NCBI GenBank assembly: GCA_964596645.1
Contig: CAZQVB010000020.1
Span: 22,207 to 86,206 of the forward strand
Length of the DNA stretch: 64,000 nt
Direction of reading: 5' to 3'
Source of the DNA: CAVQEK01 sp964596645
GTDB taxonomy: Bacteria; Bacteroidota; Bacteroidia; Cytophagales; Cyclobacteriaceae
A program made the translations under genes and the position numbers. Positions 25,017-36,465 of the stretch are shown here, piece by piece (the first letter of the stretch is position 1; every line of letters begins with the position of its first letter). The notes beneath the pieces were generated by a model. The model saw only the letters and a list, made by a program, of their open reading frames with translations. It did no database searches and had not been told where the DNA came from.

Positions 25017-25378
25017 AGGTGTTTGATGTCTTCTTTGAACCGGTCGATCAGTGCCTTTTCTTCATCGCTCAATCCGTCGGAAGCATCAGCCACCTTTTGT
25101 ATCACGTTGATGAATTTGCTGCGCAGCGATTCTGAAAAATCCTTTTTGTTCGTTCTAATGGCGAAAAGGGCGAATTTATACGACTGTTCTACGTTGGGCG
25201 TAATGCGTTCTTGTAGTATGGCAAAGCGGTTTTTGGCCGACCACGAATCCTTGCCAAGCTCAGAGATAATGATTTCCTCAAATGCTTTTCTTTCGCTAGG
25301 TTGCAATTCGCCATCGGCCATTGAAATGCTGTAGGCCAGCTCGGCGAGGGCTTGAATAAGGACTATGTTTTCGGGCAT
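25013..25378 (-). CDS. TerB-like domain protein
   Basis: A 121-residue all-helical soluble protein resembling the TerB/DjlA N-terminal fold, with the family motif MADGELQPSERKAFEEII near the start and a repeat of the pattern (SDGLSDEEKALIDRF) near the end. The acidic ADGE motif may bind metal. Despite the domain's name, no tellurite operon is present. Unknown role. It is divergent from uvrB. Confidence 0.75.
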   Translation of the reverse strand: MPENIVLIQALAELAYSISMADGELQPSERKAFEEIIISELGKDSWSAKNRFAILQERITPNVEQSYKFALFAIRTNKKDFSESLRSKFINVIQKVADASDGLSDEEKALIDRFKEDIKHL

Positions 25379-25512
25379 GCGGTGTTATTAGGTAAAGTGT
25401 GGTAATGTACTTTTTTGGGCTGAACATCGTATTGATGAAGACGTGGTGAAAGTACAAATAATTACCAAAAATATAACTCCGGCATTTATTATTCCGGGCA
25501 GAACGGGCATCG

Positions 25513-27549
<2,037 letters not shown>

Positions 27550-27581
27550 TGTAAAACCAATTATACCTTCACGACCGGCCG

Positions 27582-29111
27582 TCAGGCCTTTTCCGTCATC
27601 ATCTCACTCAACAGGTCTTCCAGATAATCCCGGTTGTTCGATAGCCGCGGCACCTTGTGCTGGCCACCCAGCTTGCCGCGCTTTTTCATCCAGCGGTAGA
27701 AGGTGCCGGCCGGGGCAAAGTGAAATATCGGCGCTTCCAGTGCCAGGTCTTTATATCGCTTGGCGTCATAGTCGCTGTTCACCTCTTTGAGGGTGTCGTC
27801 CAGCACCTGCTTGAACTTTTCCTGATCCTCAGGGGCATTTCTAAATTCGATCACCCACTCATGTCCGCCTTTATTTTCTGCGCCAAGGTAGCGCGGCCCG
27901 GCGGTGTATTCTTCTATGATGGCGCCGGTAGCTTCACAGGCATTTTTGATGGCCACCTCCGCATTTTCTACAATCAGCTCTTCACCAAAGGCATTGATGA
28001 AATGCTTCGTGCGACCGGATATGCGAATCCTGAATGGCGAGAGCGACGTGAATTTCACCGTATCGCCGATCATATATCGCCACAGGCCTGCATTGGTGGT
28101 GATCACCATGGCGTAGTTTTTTCCTGTTTCTACCTCTGCCAACGTCAGTGTGTCGGGCACTTCCCTGCCAAGCTGATCGGTGGGAATAAATTCGTAATAA
28201 ATGCCGTAATCGAGCATGAGCAGCAGGTCGCGGTTGCCCTTTTGGTCCTGTATTCCGAAAAAGCCTTCAGAAGCGTTGTAGGTTTCCAGGTAGTGCATTT
28301 TTGGTGAAGGGGCGAGCAACTTGAACAACGGCTCGTACGGCTCAAAAGACACAGCACCATGAATAAAGAGCTCCAGATTGGGCCAGATCTCATGAATATG
28401 CCGCTTTTTGTTAATCTCCAAAATGCGCTGCAGCAGCACCACGGTCCAGGTGGGCACGCCTACTATGTTGGTTACATTTTCTTGCACGGTGGTACGCGCC
28501 ATCTTTTCTATTTTGCTTTCCCACTCGCTCATCAGTGCGATCTCCAGGCTGGGTGTGCGTGCCAGTTGGGCCCAAAAGGGCAGGTTTTTCATGATCACCG
28601 CCGATACGTCGCCGTAGTAGCTATTGCTGTTGGCATCGAACTGGTTGATCTGCTGGCTGCCACCGATGGCCAGGCCCTTGCCAGAAAAAATTTTAGTATC
28701 GGGGTAGTTGTTTACATAAATGGACAGCATGTCCTTACCGCCTTTGAAGTGGCAGTCTTCCAGGGCCTCCGGCGATACCGGTATAAACTTGGACCGCGCA
28801 TTGGTGGTACCGGACGACTTGGCAAACCACTTGATCTCACTGGGCCACAATACATTTTGGGCTCCCTTCAGCAGCTTGTCTATGTACGGGTATATATCTT
28901 CATAGGTGTGTATGGGTACCTGAGCCTTTAGCTGATGGATGTTGCGAATATTGCGAAACTGATATTTCTGCCCAAACTCTGTGTTGCGGGCTGTTTTCAC
29001 CAACTTACCGATCAACTCTTCCTGTACCTCTACAGGGTATTTCATAAAAAGCTCTATGTCGTGTATCCTTTTCTTCATGACCCAGGTCATGATGGAATTG
29101 ATGATCTCCAT
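27582..29111 (-). CDS. GH3 family acyl-adenylating protein
   Basis: A 509-residue protein of the GH3 family, whose plant members join acids such as auxin or jasmonate to amino acids through an acyl-adenylate. ATP-binding motifs are recognisable: AKSSGTTNARSKFIPVS, the TYNASEGFFGIQ block and LWRYMIGDTVKF. Bacterial substrates are unknown. It forms a tight minus-strand group downstream of lptB and recJ (10- and 9-nt gaps), suggesting one transcript. Confidence 0.88.
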   Translation of the reverse strand: MEIINSIMTWVMKKRIHDIELFMKYPVEVQEELIGKLVKTARNTEFGQKYQFRNIRNIHQLKAQVPIHTYEDIYPYIDKLLKGAQNVLWPSEIKWFAKSSGTTNARSKFIPVSPEALEDCHFKGGKDMLSIYVNNYPDTKIFSGKGLAIGGSQQINQFDANSNSYYGDVSAVIMKNLPFWAQLARTPSLEIALMSEWESKIEKMARTTVQENVTNIVGVPTWTVVLLQRILEINKKRHIHEIWPNLELFIHGAVSFEPYEPLFKLLAPSPKMHYLETYNASEGFFGIQDQKGNRDLLLMLDYGIYYEFIPTDQLGREVPDTLTLAEVETGKNYAMVITTNAGLWRYMIGDTVKFTSLSPFRIRISGRTKHFINAFGEELIVENAEVAIKNACEATGAIIEEYTAGPRYLGAENKGGHEWVIEFRNAPEDQEKFKQVLDDTLKEVNSDYDAKRYKDLALEAPIFHFAPAGTFYRWMKKRGKLGGQHKVPRLSNNRDYLEDLLSEMMTEKA

Positions 29112-29121
29112 ACGGAATTGC

Positions 29122-29850
29122 TTAGATTTTTCTTTTTAATTCGAAGTGGCGGCCCAGGTATACGCGGCGCACCTGCTCATCGGCAGCGAGCTCCTCGGCA
29201 GTGCCAGCCTTCAGCAACTTGCCCTCAAACATCAGATAGGCCCGATCCGTGATTGAGAGCGTTTCGTTCACGTTGTGGTCGGTGATGAGTATACCAATAT
29301 TTTTGTTCTTTAGTTGGGCCACTATGGATTGTATTTCTTCTACGGCTATGGGGTCTACGCCGGCAAAGGGCTCATCCAACAATACAAATTTTGGGTCTAC
29401 GGCCAATGCGCGGGCTATTTCCGTGCGCCGGCGCTCACCGCCGGAAAGCACCCGGCCTTTATTCTTACGCACATGGCCCAGGCTGAACTCTTCAATAAGC
29501 GATTCCGTTTTTCGCTTCTGTTCGGCTTTGCTCAGGGTACTCATTTCCAGCACGGCCATTATATTTTCCTCCACCGTGAGCTGACGAAATACGGAAGCCT
29601 CCTGCGCCAGATAGCCAATGCCCCTGCGTGCACGCCGGTACATCGGAAGGGCGGTGATGTCTTCCTGTTCCAAAAAGATATGACCGTCATTGGGCTTTAT
29701 GAGCCCTACGATCATGTAGAACGTGGTGGTCTTGCCGGCGCCATTGGGACCGAGCAATCCGACGATCTCCCCCTGTCCCACTTCTACCGATACGCGATCT
29801 ACCACGGTGCGGCGTTTGTATGATTTTACCAGTCCTTCGGCTCTCAGCAT
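29122..29850 (-). CDS. lptB: LPS export ABC transporter ATPase
   Basis: A 242-residue ATP-binding subunit that powers LPS transport from the inner membrane by the LptBFG complex. Walker A GPNGAGKTT, signature LSGGERRRTEIARAL and Walker B VLLDEPFAGVDP with catalytic Glu are intact. The sequence closely follows the LptB pattern (YLAQEASVFRQLTVEENI). The permease subunits are not in this window. Cotranscribed with recJ upstream and the GH3 gene downstream. Confidence 0.93.
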   Translation of the reverse strand: MLRAEGLVKSYKRRTVVDRVSVEVGQGEIVGLLGPNGAGKTTTFYMIVGLIKPNDGHIFLEQEDITALPMYRRARRGIGYLAQEASVFRQLTVEENIMAVLEMSTLSKAEQKRKTESLIEEFSLGHVRKNKGRVLSGGERRRTEIARALAVDPKFVLLDEPFAGVDPIAVEEIQSIVAQLKNKNIGILITDHNVNETLSITDRAYLMFEGKLLKAGTAEELAADEQVRRVYLGRHFELKRKI

Positions 29851-29859
29851 TGGTCTTTA

Positions 29860-31593
29860 TTAGTCAAACTTGATGTCTCTCACCCGCATTTGCAAAGCGG
29901 TATTGCCCATATAATTATTTTCTTCCAGTGAGTAGGCCATACTAAAAGGCATGCCACTGGCCACCAGATCGAAGTACTGCGCCAGGCCAAAGCCTATGGC
30001 TTCGTATTGCTCCTCATCATCATCCTGCACCACATTAAACTTCAGATGTTGACCTTTCAGTATGCGCGGGCGGCCGCAGGCGCGCAACCGCTCGGTGACG
30101 AACACAGGTTGCAGGTTGCCAGGCCCAAACGGTGCCATTTGCCGCAACACGTCATAAAATTTAGGCGTAATGTCGCTCAAATCTATAATGCCGTCGATCT
30201 CCAACATCGGCACAGTCTGCTCCTCAGTAATGCGCGCGGCCACTATTTGTTCAAATTTTGCCTTGAACGCTGCTATGTTGTCTACTTTCAGTGTGAGGCC
30301 GGCTGCATAGCGATGGCCGCCATACTGATCGAGCAGATCGGCACATTCGGCTATCGCTTCGTAAATGTCGAAACCATCTACCGAGCGCGCCGAGCCAGTA
30401 GCTTTGCCGTTGGATTGTGTGAGAATGATGGTGGGCCTGTAATACTTGTCGATACAGCGGGAAGCCACAATGCCGATCACCCCTTTGTGCCAGTCGTCTT
30501 TGAATAGTACAGTAGACTTAGTCATTTGCACCTTATCGTTGGCAGCGATCATTTCCAGGGCTTCGTTGGTGGTGTTGGTGTCGAACGTGCGGCGGTTGAG
30601 GTTGTGTGTGTCGAGACTTTCGGCCAGCATGTCCACTTCTTTGTAGTCGTCGGCCAGCAGAAGCTCTACCGCATTTTTGGCGTGGTCCATACGGCCGGAG
30701 GCATTTATTCTTGGGCCTATGCCAAACACTATGCTCGATACATTGATCTCATCTTTGATGCCCGCATGGCGCAAGAGCACTTCCAATCCCAGACGCGGCG
30801 ATTCATTCAATTTCTTCAGGCCATGAAAGGCCAATATTCTGTTTTCGCCCATCATGGGCACTATATCGGCTGCTATGCTCACCGCCACCAGGTCCAGGTA
30901 ATCGTACAGCAAGTCGGGATCGAGGTGCTTCTTGTCGCAGAAGGCTTGCAGCAGCTTGAACCCCACCCCACAGCCCGACAACTCCTTGTACGGATAGGCG
31001 CAGCCCGGCAGCTTGGGGTCGAGTATGGCATGGGCACGTGGCAGCACATCGCCGGGCAAGTGGTGGTCGCAAATGATGAGATCGATACCAAAACTGCCGG
31101 CATAGTCGGTCATCTCTACCGCTTTAATGCCACAGTCCAAACTGATGAGCAGGGTATAGCCATTGTCGCGAGCCCACTCTATGCCTTCACTGGATATGCC
31201 ATAGCCCTCTTTGTACCTGTCGGGAATGTAGAAATTGAGCTCGCCGTAGAAATTGCGCAAAAAGCCATACACCAGCGACACCGACGTGATGCCATCGACA
31301 TCGTAATCTCCATAAATCAGTATTTTCTCCTTGTGCTGCATAGCCTGCAGTATGCGCACCATGGCCTTTTCCATGTCTTCCATCAGATACGGACTGTGCA
31401 GGTCGTCCAGTGAAGGACGAAAGTATTGATAGGCTTCTTCGAAGGTGCAAATGCCACGCTGTACCAGCATGGAGGCGATCACCGGGCTCACATGGATGGC
31501 GGCAGAAAGCTTATCTATTTTATCCCGCAATGTGTCAGCTTCGCCGTCTAGAGCAAACTCAGGTATTTCTTTATATATCCAGCGGGTGGTCAT
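29860..31593 (-). CDS. recJ: Single-stranded-DNA-specific exonuclease RecJ
   Basis: A 577-residue 5'-3' exonuclease of the DHH family, used in recombination and mismatch repair. Metal-binding motifs run in order: IYGDYDVDGITS, LDCGI, the DHH motif ICDHHLPGD, and ASGRMDHAKNAVELL at the DHHA1 side. Length fits. First gene of the recJ-lptB-GH3 run. Confidence 0.95.
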   Translation of the reverse strand: MTTRWIYKEIPEFALDGEADTLRDKIDKLSAAIHVSPVIASMLVQRGICTFEEAYQYFRPSLDDLHSPYLMEDMEKAMVRILQAMQHKEKILIYGDYDVDGITSVSLVYGFLRNFYGELNFYIPDRYKEGYGISSEGIEWARDNGYTLLISLDCGIKAVEMTDYAGSFGIDLIICDHHLPGDVLPRAHAILDPKLPGCAYPYKELSGCGVGFKLLQAFCDKKHLDPDLLYDYLDLVAVSIAADIVPMMGENRILAFHGLKKLNESPRLGLEVLLRHAGIKDEINVSSIVFGIGPRINASGRMDHAKNAVELLLADDYKEVDMLAESLDTHNLNRRTFDTNTTNEALEMIAANDKVQMTKSTVLFKDDWHKGVIGIVASRCIDKYYRPTIILTQSNGKATGSARSVDGFDIYEAIAECADLLDQYGGHRYAAGLTLKVDNIAAFKAKFEQIVAARITEEQTVPMLEIDGIIDLSDITPKFYDVLRQMAPFGPGNLQPVFVTERLRACGRPRILKGQHLKFNVVQDDDEEQYEAIGFGLAQYFDLVASGMPFSMAYSLEENNYMGNTALQMRVRDIKFD

Positions 31594-31661
31594 AGCGGTA
31601 AAAATGCAAACTTATGAATATTGACTGTAAAAGTTATTGCTATAACGGCCGCGCGGGCACA

Positions 31662-32363
31662 TTAGGATGTCGCAGTGTATAAATCGGCCGGGGCACCGGG
31701 AAACAGCCATGACTCAGTACGGGGCACGGGGGCCGTCAGTGTCAACTCATCGCGGGTGACGGGGTGCTCAAAAGTGATGGAGCGGGCATGCAGGCTGATG
31801 TTGCGATCTGCGTTGGGCTCAGGATAATTATATTTTAAATCGCCCCTGATCGGGCAACCCATCGCCATGAGCTGCACCCGGATCTGATGCGGCCGCCCGG
31901 TGACGGGAAAGACTTCCAGCAGGTGAAAATGGTCAAAAACACGCTGCAGCTTGTAATCCAACACAGCCTCTTTGGCACCATCGCGCTGCTTGGGAAATGC
32001 ACGCACACTATTGGAAGATTCGTCTTTCACCAGCCAGTGCCGCAACGTGCCCGCATCGGCCGGTGGGCGACGCGCCGTAAGAGCCCAATACTCCTTGCGC
32101 ACTGACCGCGTGCGAAATGCTTCGGTAAGCCTCGACAAGGCTTTGGAGGTGCGGGCAAAAACCACGAGACCGCTCACCGGGCGGTCGATCCGGTGGGGCA
32201 CTCCGAGAAATACATTGCCAGGTTTGCCGTACCGCTCTTTTATATACGCCTTGCCCAATTCCACCAGTGGCGTGTCGCCGGTAGCATCGCCCTGCACCAG
32301 TATGCCTGCTGCCTTGTTCACCACCAGCAGGTGATTGTCTTCATGGATGATATGAATGGGCAT
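31662..32363 (-). CDS. RluA family pseudouridine synthase
   Basis: A 233-residue RNA pseudouridine synthase, lacking the S4 domain and so on the short side. The catalytic motif reads HRIDRPVSGLVVFAR, with the nucleophilic Asp, and the second block PVTGRPHQIRVQLMAMGCPI is clear. Which RNA and position it modifies cannot be told. A 115-bp AT-rich spacer separates it from the GT9 gene. Confidence 0.93.
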   Translation of the reverse strand: MPIHIIHEDNHLLVVNKAAGILVQGDATGDTPLVELGKAYIKERYGKPGNVFLGVPHRIDRPVSGLVVFARTSKALSRLTEAFRTRSVRKEYWALTARRPPADAGTLRHWLVKDESSNSVRAFPKQRDGAKEAVLDYKLQRVFDHFHLLEVFPVTGRPHQIRVQLMAMGCPIRGDLKYNYPEPNADRNISLHARSITFEHPVTRDELTLTAPVPRTESWLFPGAPADLYTATS

Positions 32364-32478
32364 AGCTGAAGAATCGTCAAGTTTGGTTTTTTTTACAATA
32401 TGCGTATGAAATTGTCACAGCCGGTGCGCAAGTGCTGGTTTAAGAAAAAAAGAAGTGTGCAAAACGAATACAACTAGT

Positions 32479-33501
32479 CTACTCCCATTCCGGCAGGTAA
32501 AAATCGAGCGGGTTCTCTTTCATGCATTTGAAGTGCCCCAAGGGGCATTTCTTTCGGCCCGATTTAGTGCAGGGTCTGCATTTGAGTTTCTTATTTTCCA
32601 GTATAAAAAACTTGGTGCCATAGCTGTAGAAGTTGTTGGGAACCGTGCTGCCCCATATGCTGAACACCGTCTTTTTGAATGCCGCAGCAATGTGTGTGAG
32701 GCCTGTATCGTGGCCAAACACCACCGTAGAATGCTTCACCAGCGAAGCCGACTGGCTCAGGTTGAACTTACCACAGGCGTTGAATACCACTGCTTTTTTA
32801 TTCAATTTCCTCAGCCCATCTTCCATATGTGCACTTTTGTCGCTTCGTGCAAAAAAGCGTTCCAGCCGCTCGCCCGTTTCGGCGTCTTCCTTGCCGCCTA
32901 CCAGCACTACGGGCCGGTTGATGCGGTCACACAGTTCTACCATCTTCTCGAAAGGCAGGATTTTAGTATTGCCCGAGCCGCCGATCACATATACGGCGTA
33001 GCCTTGCCGGTGTGTCTCAGGCAGCCATTCTATCTCTATCTCATCTTTGTCGGGTATCACGTAGTCTATGCCTTCGTCGTCGTTTACCACGCCCAGCTCC
33101 TTTACCGCCTCCATATAGCGATCTACCACATGCACATTGGGCATCAGGTCTATCTGAAAGCGGGTAAACAAAAAGCGTTTGATCCACAGCTTGTTGTAGG
33201 TGGCTGAGGGTACGCCAAGGCGCAGCTTGAGCCACAGCGTGCGCTGGTTGTTGTGTATATCCACCACAAAATCAAACCGCTCCGCCTTCAGAGTGCGGAT
33301 CAACGCCGGCAGCGACCCCTCCAGCAGGTGCAGCTTGTCGATGTATGGGTTGGCCTCCACCAGTCCTTTAAATTGCGCTTTGGTTACGAAATGCACTTCG
33401 GCATTGGGCACCTGTTTTTTCACACAGCGGATCACGGGGGTGGTCCACACGATATCGCCGATGGAGGAAAAGCGGATGATGAGGATTTTTCGAAATGCCA
33501 T
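32479..33501 (-). CDS. Glycosyltransferase family 9 (heptosyltransferase-like)
   Basis: A 340-residue GT-B glycosyltransferase of family 9. N-terminal IIRFSSIGDIVWTTPVIR is the family signature; the donor-binding half shows VVFGHDTGLTHIAAAF. Members add ADP-heptose to the LPS core. A C-terminal Cys cluster (CRPCTKSGRKKCPLGHFKC) looks like a small zinc-binding knuckle, common in the Bacteroidota branch. It lies 3 nt after the PolX-like gene. Confidence 0.9.
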   Translation of the reverse strand: MAFRKILIIRFSSIGDIVWTTPVIRCVKKQVPNAEVHFVTKAQFKGLVEANPYIDKLHLLEGSLPALIRTLKAERFDFVVDIHNNQRTLWLKLRLGVPSATYNKLWIKRFLFTRFQIDLMPNVHVVDRYMEAVKELGVVNDDEGIDYVIPDKDEIEIEWLPETHRQGYAVYVIGGSGNTKILPFEKMVELCDRINRPVVLVGGKEDAETGERLERFFARSDKSAHMEDGLRKLNKKAVVFNACGKFNLSQSASLVKHSTVVFGHDTGLTHIAAAFKKTVFSIWGSTVPNNFYSYGTKFFILENKKLKCRPCTKSGRKKCPLGHFKCMKENPLDFYLPEWE

Positions 33502-33504
33502 GCT

Positions 33505-35202
33505 TTACTTTTTTCTACTTTTAAAAAAGGCCTGCACCTCTGCCAGAGACTGAGCGTTGAATGTGCCTGCTTTGGTTAGGCCGCCTTTTCTGCCCACACT
33601 CACGCCATAGTACATGTCGGTGAGGCCTTCTGTCGCATGGGCGTCCGGATTTATGCTGAGCGTAACGCCGCGTTCCATAGCAAAGTTTACCCAGCGCCAG
33701 TCGAGGTCGAGCCGGCGTGGATTGGCGTTGATCTCCATGATCACGCCATGGGCAGCACAAGCCTCAATCACAGCCCGGTGATCGATCGGATAACCCTCGC
33801 GCTGTAGCAGCAAACGACCGGTAGGATGCCCAAGGAAGGTGGTGTAAGGGTTTTCAATGGCTTTTATCAGCCGTGCCGTAGCCTTTTGCTCATCCATCGT
33901 GAGCACGGTGTGCACCGAGGCCACCACAAAATCAAAACTGGCTAATACGTCGTGGTGGTAGTCGAGCGCCCCATCGCTAAGGATATCCGACTCTATTCCC
34001 TTAAAAATGACAAAAGGCTTAAGCTCCTCATTCAGTTGGTCTATCTCGGCATGCTGCTCCACTATGCGAAACTCTTGAAGGCCTTTGGCATAAAATGCCG
34101 ATTTGCTGTGGTCTGAGATGCCCAGATACTCCCAGCCCTGTGCTATGCAGTACTCTGCCATTTGTCGCAGCGTGTGCCTACCATCGCTGTAGGTGGTGTG
34201 GTTGTGAAATGCACCCTTCAGGTCGGCGTATTCCACCAAGCGGGGCAACGCGTTGGTCTGTGCCAGTGCAATTTCAAAACTGCCTTCGCGCAGCTCCGGA
34301 GGCACGGGTTGCATGCCCAACGTTATATATGCGCTGTCTTCGCTGGCCAGGGGCGCTTCCAGCGCGAGGGTATACAGGCTTTTTCCTTCAGATACAGCAT
34401 AGGCCAGATGATTTTCCGAACCCGTATGTATGAGCAACTTGCTATAAAAATCGGCTTTTGGGCAAAGCACAAACTTCACCTGAAGGTCATATTCCCGGTC
34501 TTTGCCCAGCCAGGTGAAGGGACCGGATTTTTCAGGTTCTTTTTCCAGGAAGTCCATCTTGTCCAGTGCAGCGGCACCGGCCACTAAGTCGTCGTAGCCC
34601 ACCACGAGCTCCAGCCGGGTGATCACCTCGAGCTTGCGCCGGTACTCACCCGCAGGCGATACCAGCGCCTGTGGCAAGTGCTGCTGCAGGTGCTGCTCTA
34701 TACGCGCTACAAGTGGCTCGGTGCGGGCATAGGTGGCCATGCCGCGGCAGGCTGCCCGAAACTCCAGCGCCTTCAGGATGGTCTCTTCTGTTTTCTTGCC
34801 AAAACCACTCAGCCGGGCCACACGACCAGCCTTGCAGGCTTCCATGAGTGCGCCGGTCGTTTCTATGCCGAGGTTCTTCCAGATGGTGCGCACTTTCTTT
34901 GGGCCTATGCCCTTAATGCCCACCATCTCCAGCACACCGGCCGGCGTCTGCGCCTTTAGCTCTTCCAGGTAATCGAAAGTGCCTTTTTGCTGGATCTGCT
35001 CCAGAGCACCGGCAATACTTTTTCCCACTCCTTCCATCTGTTTCAATTCTTCTATGGACATTGCAGCAAGCGGAAGGGTGTGCCGGTCAAGGTTGATCAC
35101 GGCATTGGCATATGTGCGGATTTTAAATGTGTTTTCTTCATGCAACTCCATCAAGGCTGTGGCCAGCTTGAATAATTGCACGATTTCTTTGTTGCTCATC
35201 AT
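33505..35202 (-). CDS. PolX-like protein (HhH, degenerate polymerase X domain, PHP domain)
   Basis: A 565-residue protein with the PolX layout: helix-hairpin-helix DNA-binding region (IEELKQMEGVGKS, MVGIKGIGPKKV), a family X polymerase domain, then a C-terminal PHP phosphoesterase. At the polymerase active site the usual GSxRR..GDIDxL reads GEYRRKLEVITRLEL: G-S becomes Gly185-Glu186, and the catalytic aspartates are Arg196 and Glu198. The PHP metal ligands look intact (NHTTYSDG, ISDHSKS, VASVHT, GHPTGR, NPDAHATEG). It is therefore more likely a 3'-5' exonuclease/AP endonuclease than a polymerase. Starts at either of two ATGs (35202, 35199). Confidence 0.88.
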   Translation of the reverse strand: MMSNKEIVQLFKLATALMELHEENTFKIRTYANAVINLDRHTLPLAAMSIEELKQMEGVGKSIAGALEQIQQKGTFDYLEELKAQTPAGVLEMVGIKGIGPKKVRTIWKNLGIETTGALMEACKAGRVARLSGFGKKTEETILKALEFRAACRGMATYARTEPLVARIEQHLQQHLPQALVSPAGEYRRKLEVITRLELVVGYDDLVAGAAALDKMDFLEKEPEKSGPFTWLGKDREYDLQVKFVLCPKADFYSKLLIHTGSENHLAYAVSEGKSLYTLALEAPLASEDSAYITLGMQPVPPELREGSFEIALAQTNALPRLVEYADLKGAFHNHTTYSDGRHTLRQMAEYCIAQGWEYLGISDHSKSAFYAKGLQEFRIVEQHAEIDQLNEELKPFVIFKGIESDILSDGALDYHHDVLASFDFVVASVHTVLTMDEQKATARLIKAIENPYTTFLGHPTGRLLLQREGYPIDHRAVIEACAAHGVIMEINANPRRLDLDWRWVNFAMERGVTLSINPDAHATEGLTDMYYGVSVGRKGGLTKAGTFNAQSLAEVQAFFKSRKK

Positions 35203-35565
35203 GAAAACGGGGTACGGTGACTTAGGAATGCAAGGTAAATTTTTTTACCCTCTGATTGAAAAAGTAATGTAAGCCTCCGGATATCAACAGAGTATTTGCC
35301 TATCGTACATGGTAGCATTTGGGGCGATGATGATCAAAAAGAATGTAAACACAGCGGCCGGAATGGCCATCGTCTCACAGTGAAGGCCGGGGCCAATGAT
35401 CGTTTCAGCTTTCTCTCCTGATAAGAAATGAAAGAAAAAATGAACGAGACGCTGCACATGAAGTTTAGCGCTATATATTAAGAAAATTGTATACTGTGCC
35501 AGCGCGTACTGTGCCAGGCACAATGCCCAAAGTCGTGACAGATCAGCATCACTAACTGTGGAAAT
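35203..35565. other. 363-bp gene-free segment between PolX and pirin genes
   Basis: No open frame here looks like a gene, and no RNA or promoter match is evident. The only structure found is a direct repeat of the 10-mer ACTGTGCCAG near the pirin gene, listed separately. Since the flanking genes are divergent, both promoters should lie within it. Confidence 0.6.
35493..35517. repeat. Direct repeat ACTGTGCCAG upstream of pirin
   Basis: The 10-mer ACTGTGCCAG occurs at 35493-35502 and again at 35508-35517, with centres 15 bp apart and about 50-70 bp before the pirin ATG. Two copies one-and-a-half helical turns apart could bind a regulator. No palindrome is present. Confidence 0.45.
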
Positions 35566-36441
35566 ATGAAGTTTCGAAGCATACAAAAAAAGATAAAAGC
35601 CAGTCGTGTGAATATGGGCGGACTACCGGTTGATCAGCCCTTGCCTTATCCGGGGCTCGACCAGGTCGATCCATTTTTGCTCATCCACCATGCCACCGCC
35701 CGATATCTCAGCGGCTCTCATCCGCGCGATGTGGGTGTAGGTCCGCATCCGCACCGCGGTTTCTCACCGGTTACGCTGGTATTTCAGGGGGAGGTGCACC
35801 ACCGCGACAGCCGTGGGCACAGCAGCATTGTGCAGGCAGGCGGTGTGCAATGGATGAACAGCGGGTTGGGCATAGTGCACAGCGAGCGCCCCTCCAAAGC
35901 GCTGGCCGAGCAAGGCGGCGTGATGGAGATTGTGCAATTTTGGGTGAATACACCCCGTAAGAAAAAAATGGCCGTGCCCAGTTACCTGCCACTGCAGCAA
36001 AACGAAATACCTGTGCTGGACAAGTCGGACGATGGCCTCAGAGTAATGACCATAGCAGGCACCTTTGAGGGTGTATCGGGCAAAGTTGAAACCTACAGCC
36101 CCATGCTGGTGCTGCGCATTGATATGGAAGCCGGGGCAGAGAAAATGTTTGCTGTGCCGGAGCACTTCAATATGCTGGTGTATACCCTGCGGGGCGAGGT
36201 AAAGGTGAATGACACGGAAGCAGTGTACAGCAAAGACATGGTGGTATTCAACAAAGATGGTGAAGGCTTCTCGCTGAAAGCCCAGCAAAAAACCATTGCG
36301 CTGGTGCTGGCAGGCGAGCCGCTGAACGAGAAGGTGGTGTCGCACGGGCCCTTTGTGATGAACAGCGACACGGAAATATTGCAGGCCATGCGCGACTACC
36401 AGCAAGGTCGTATGGGCGTACTCATCGAAGAGTTTGACTAA
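35566..36441 (+). CDS. Pirin family protein
   Basis: A 291-residue bicupin. The N-terminal cupin has the pirin metal-site motif GVGPHPHRGFSPVTLVFQGE and MNSGLGIVHSE, giving the usual 3-His/1-Glu iron site; the second cupin has lost it. Some pirins are quercetinases, and others redox sensors; the activity here is unknown. It is followed 24 nt later by the CDGSH gene, another iron protein. Confidence 0.93.
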   Translation: MKFRSIQKKIKASRVNMGGLPVDQPLPYPGLDQVDPFLLIHHATARYLSGSHPRDVGVGPHPHRGFSPVTLVFQGEVHHRDSRGHSSIVQAGGVQWMNSGLGIVHSERPSKALAEQGGVMEIVQFWVNTPRKKKMAVPSYLPLQQNEIPVLDKSDDGLRVMTIAGTFEGVSGKVETYSPMLVLRIDMEAGAEKMFAVPEHFNMLVYTLRGEVKVNDTEAVYSKDMVVFNKDGEGFSLKAQQKTIALVLAGEPLNEKVVSHGPFVMNSDTEILQAMRDYQQGRMGVLIEEFD

Positions 36442-36465
36442 TTTTTTACCATAAATACTACTGCC

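Noticed and set aside
25013..25378. Tellurite resistance role for the TerB-like gene
   Set aside because: The domain name alone is not evidence; no other ter genes are present and TerB-like folds occur widely in other roles.
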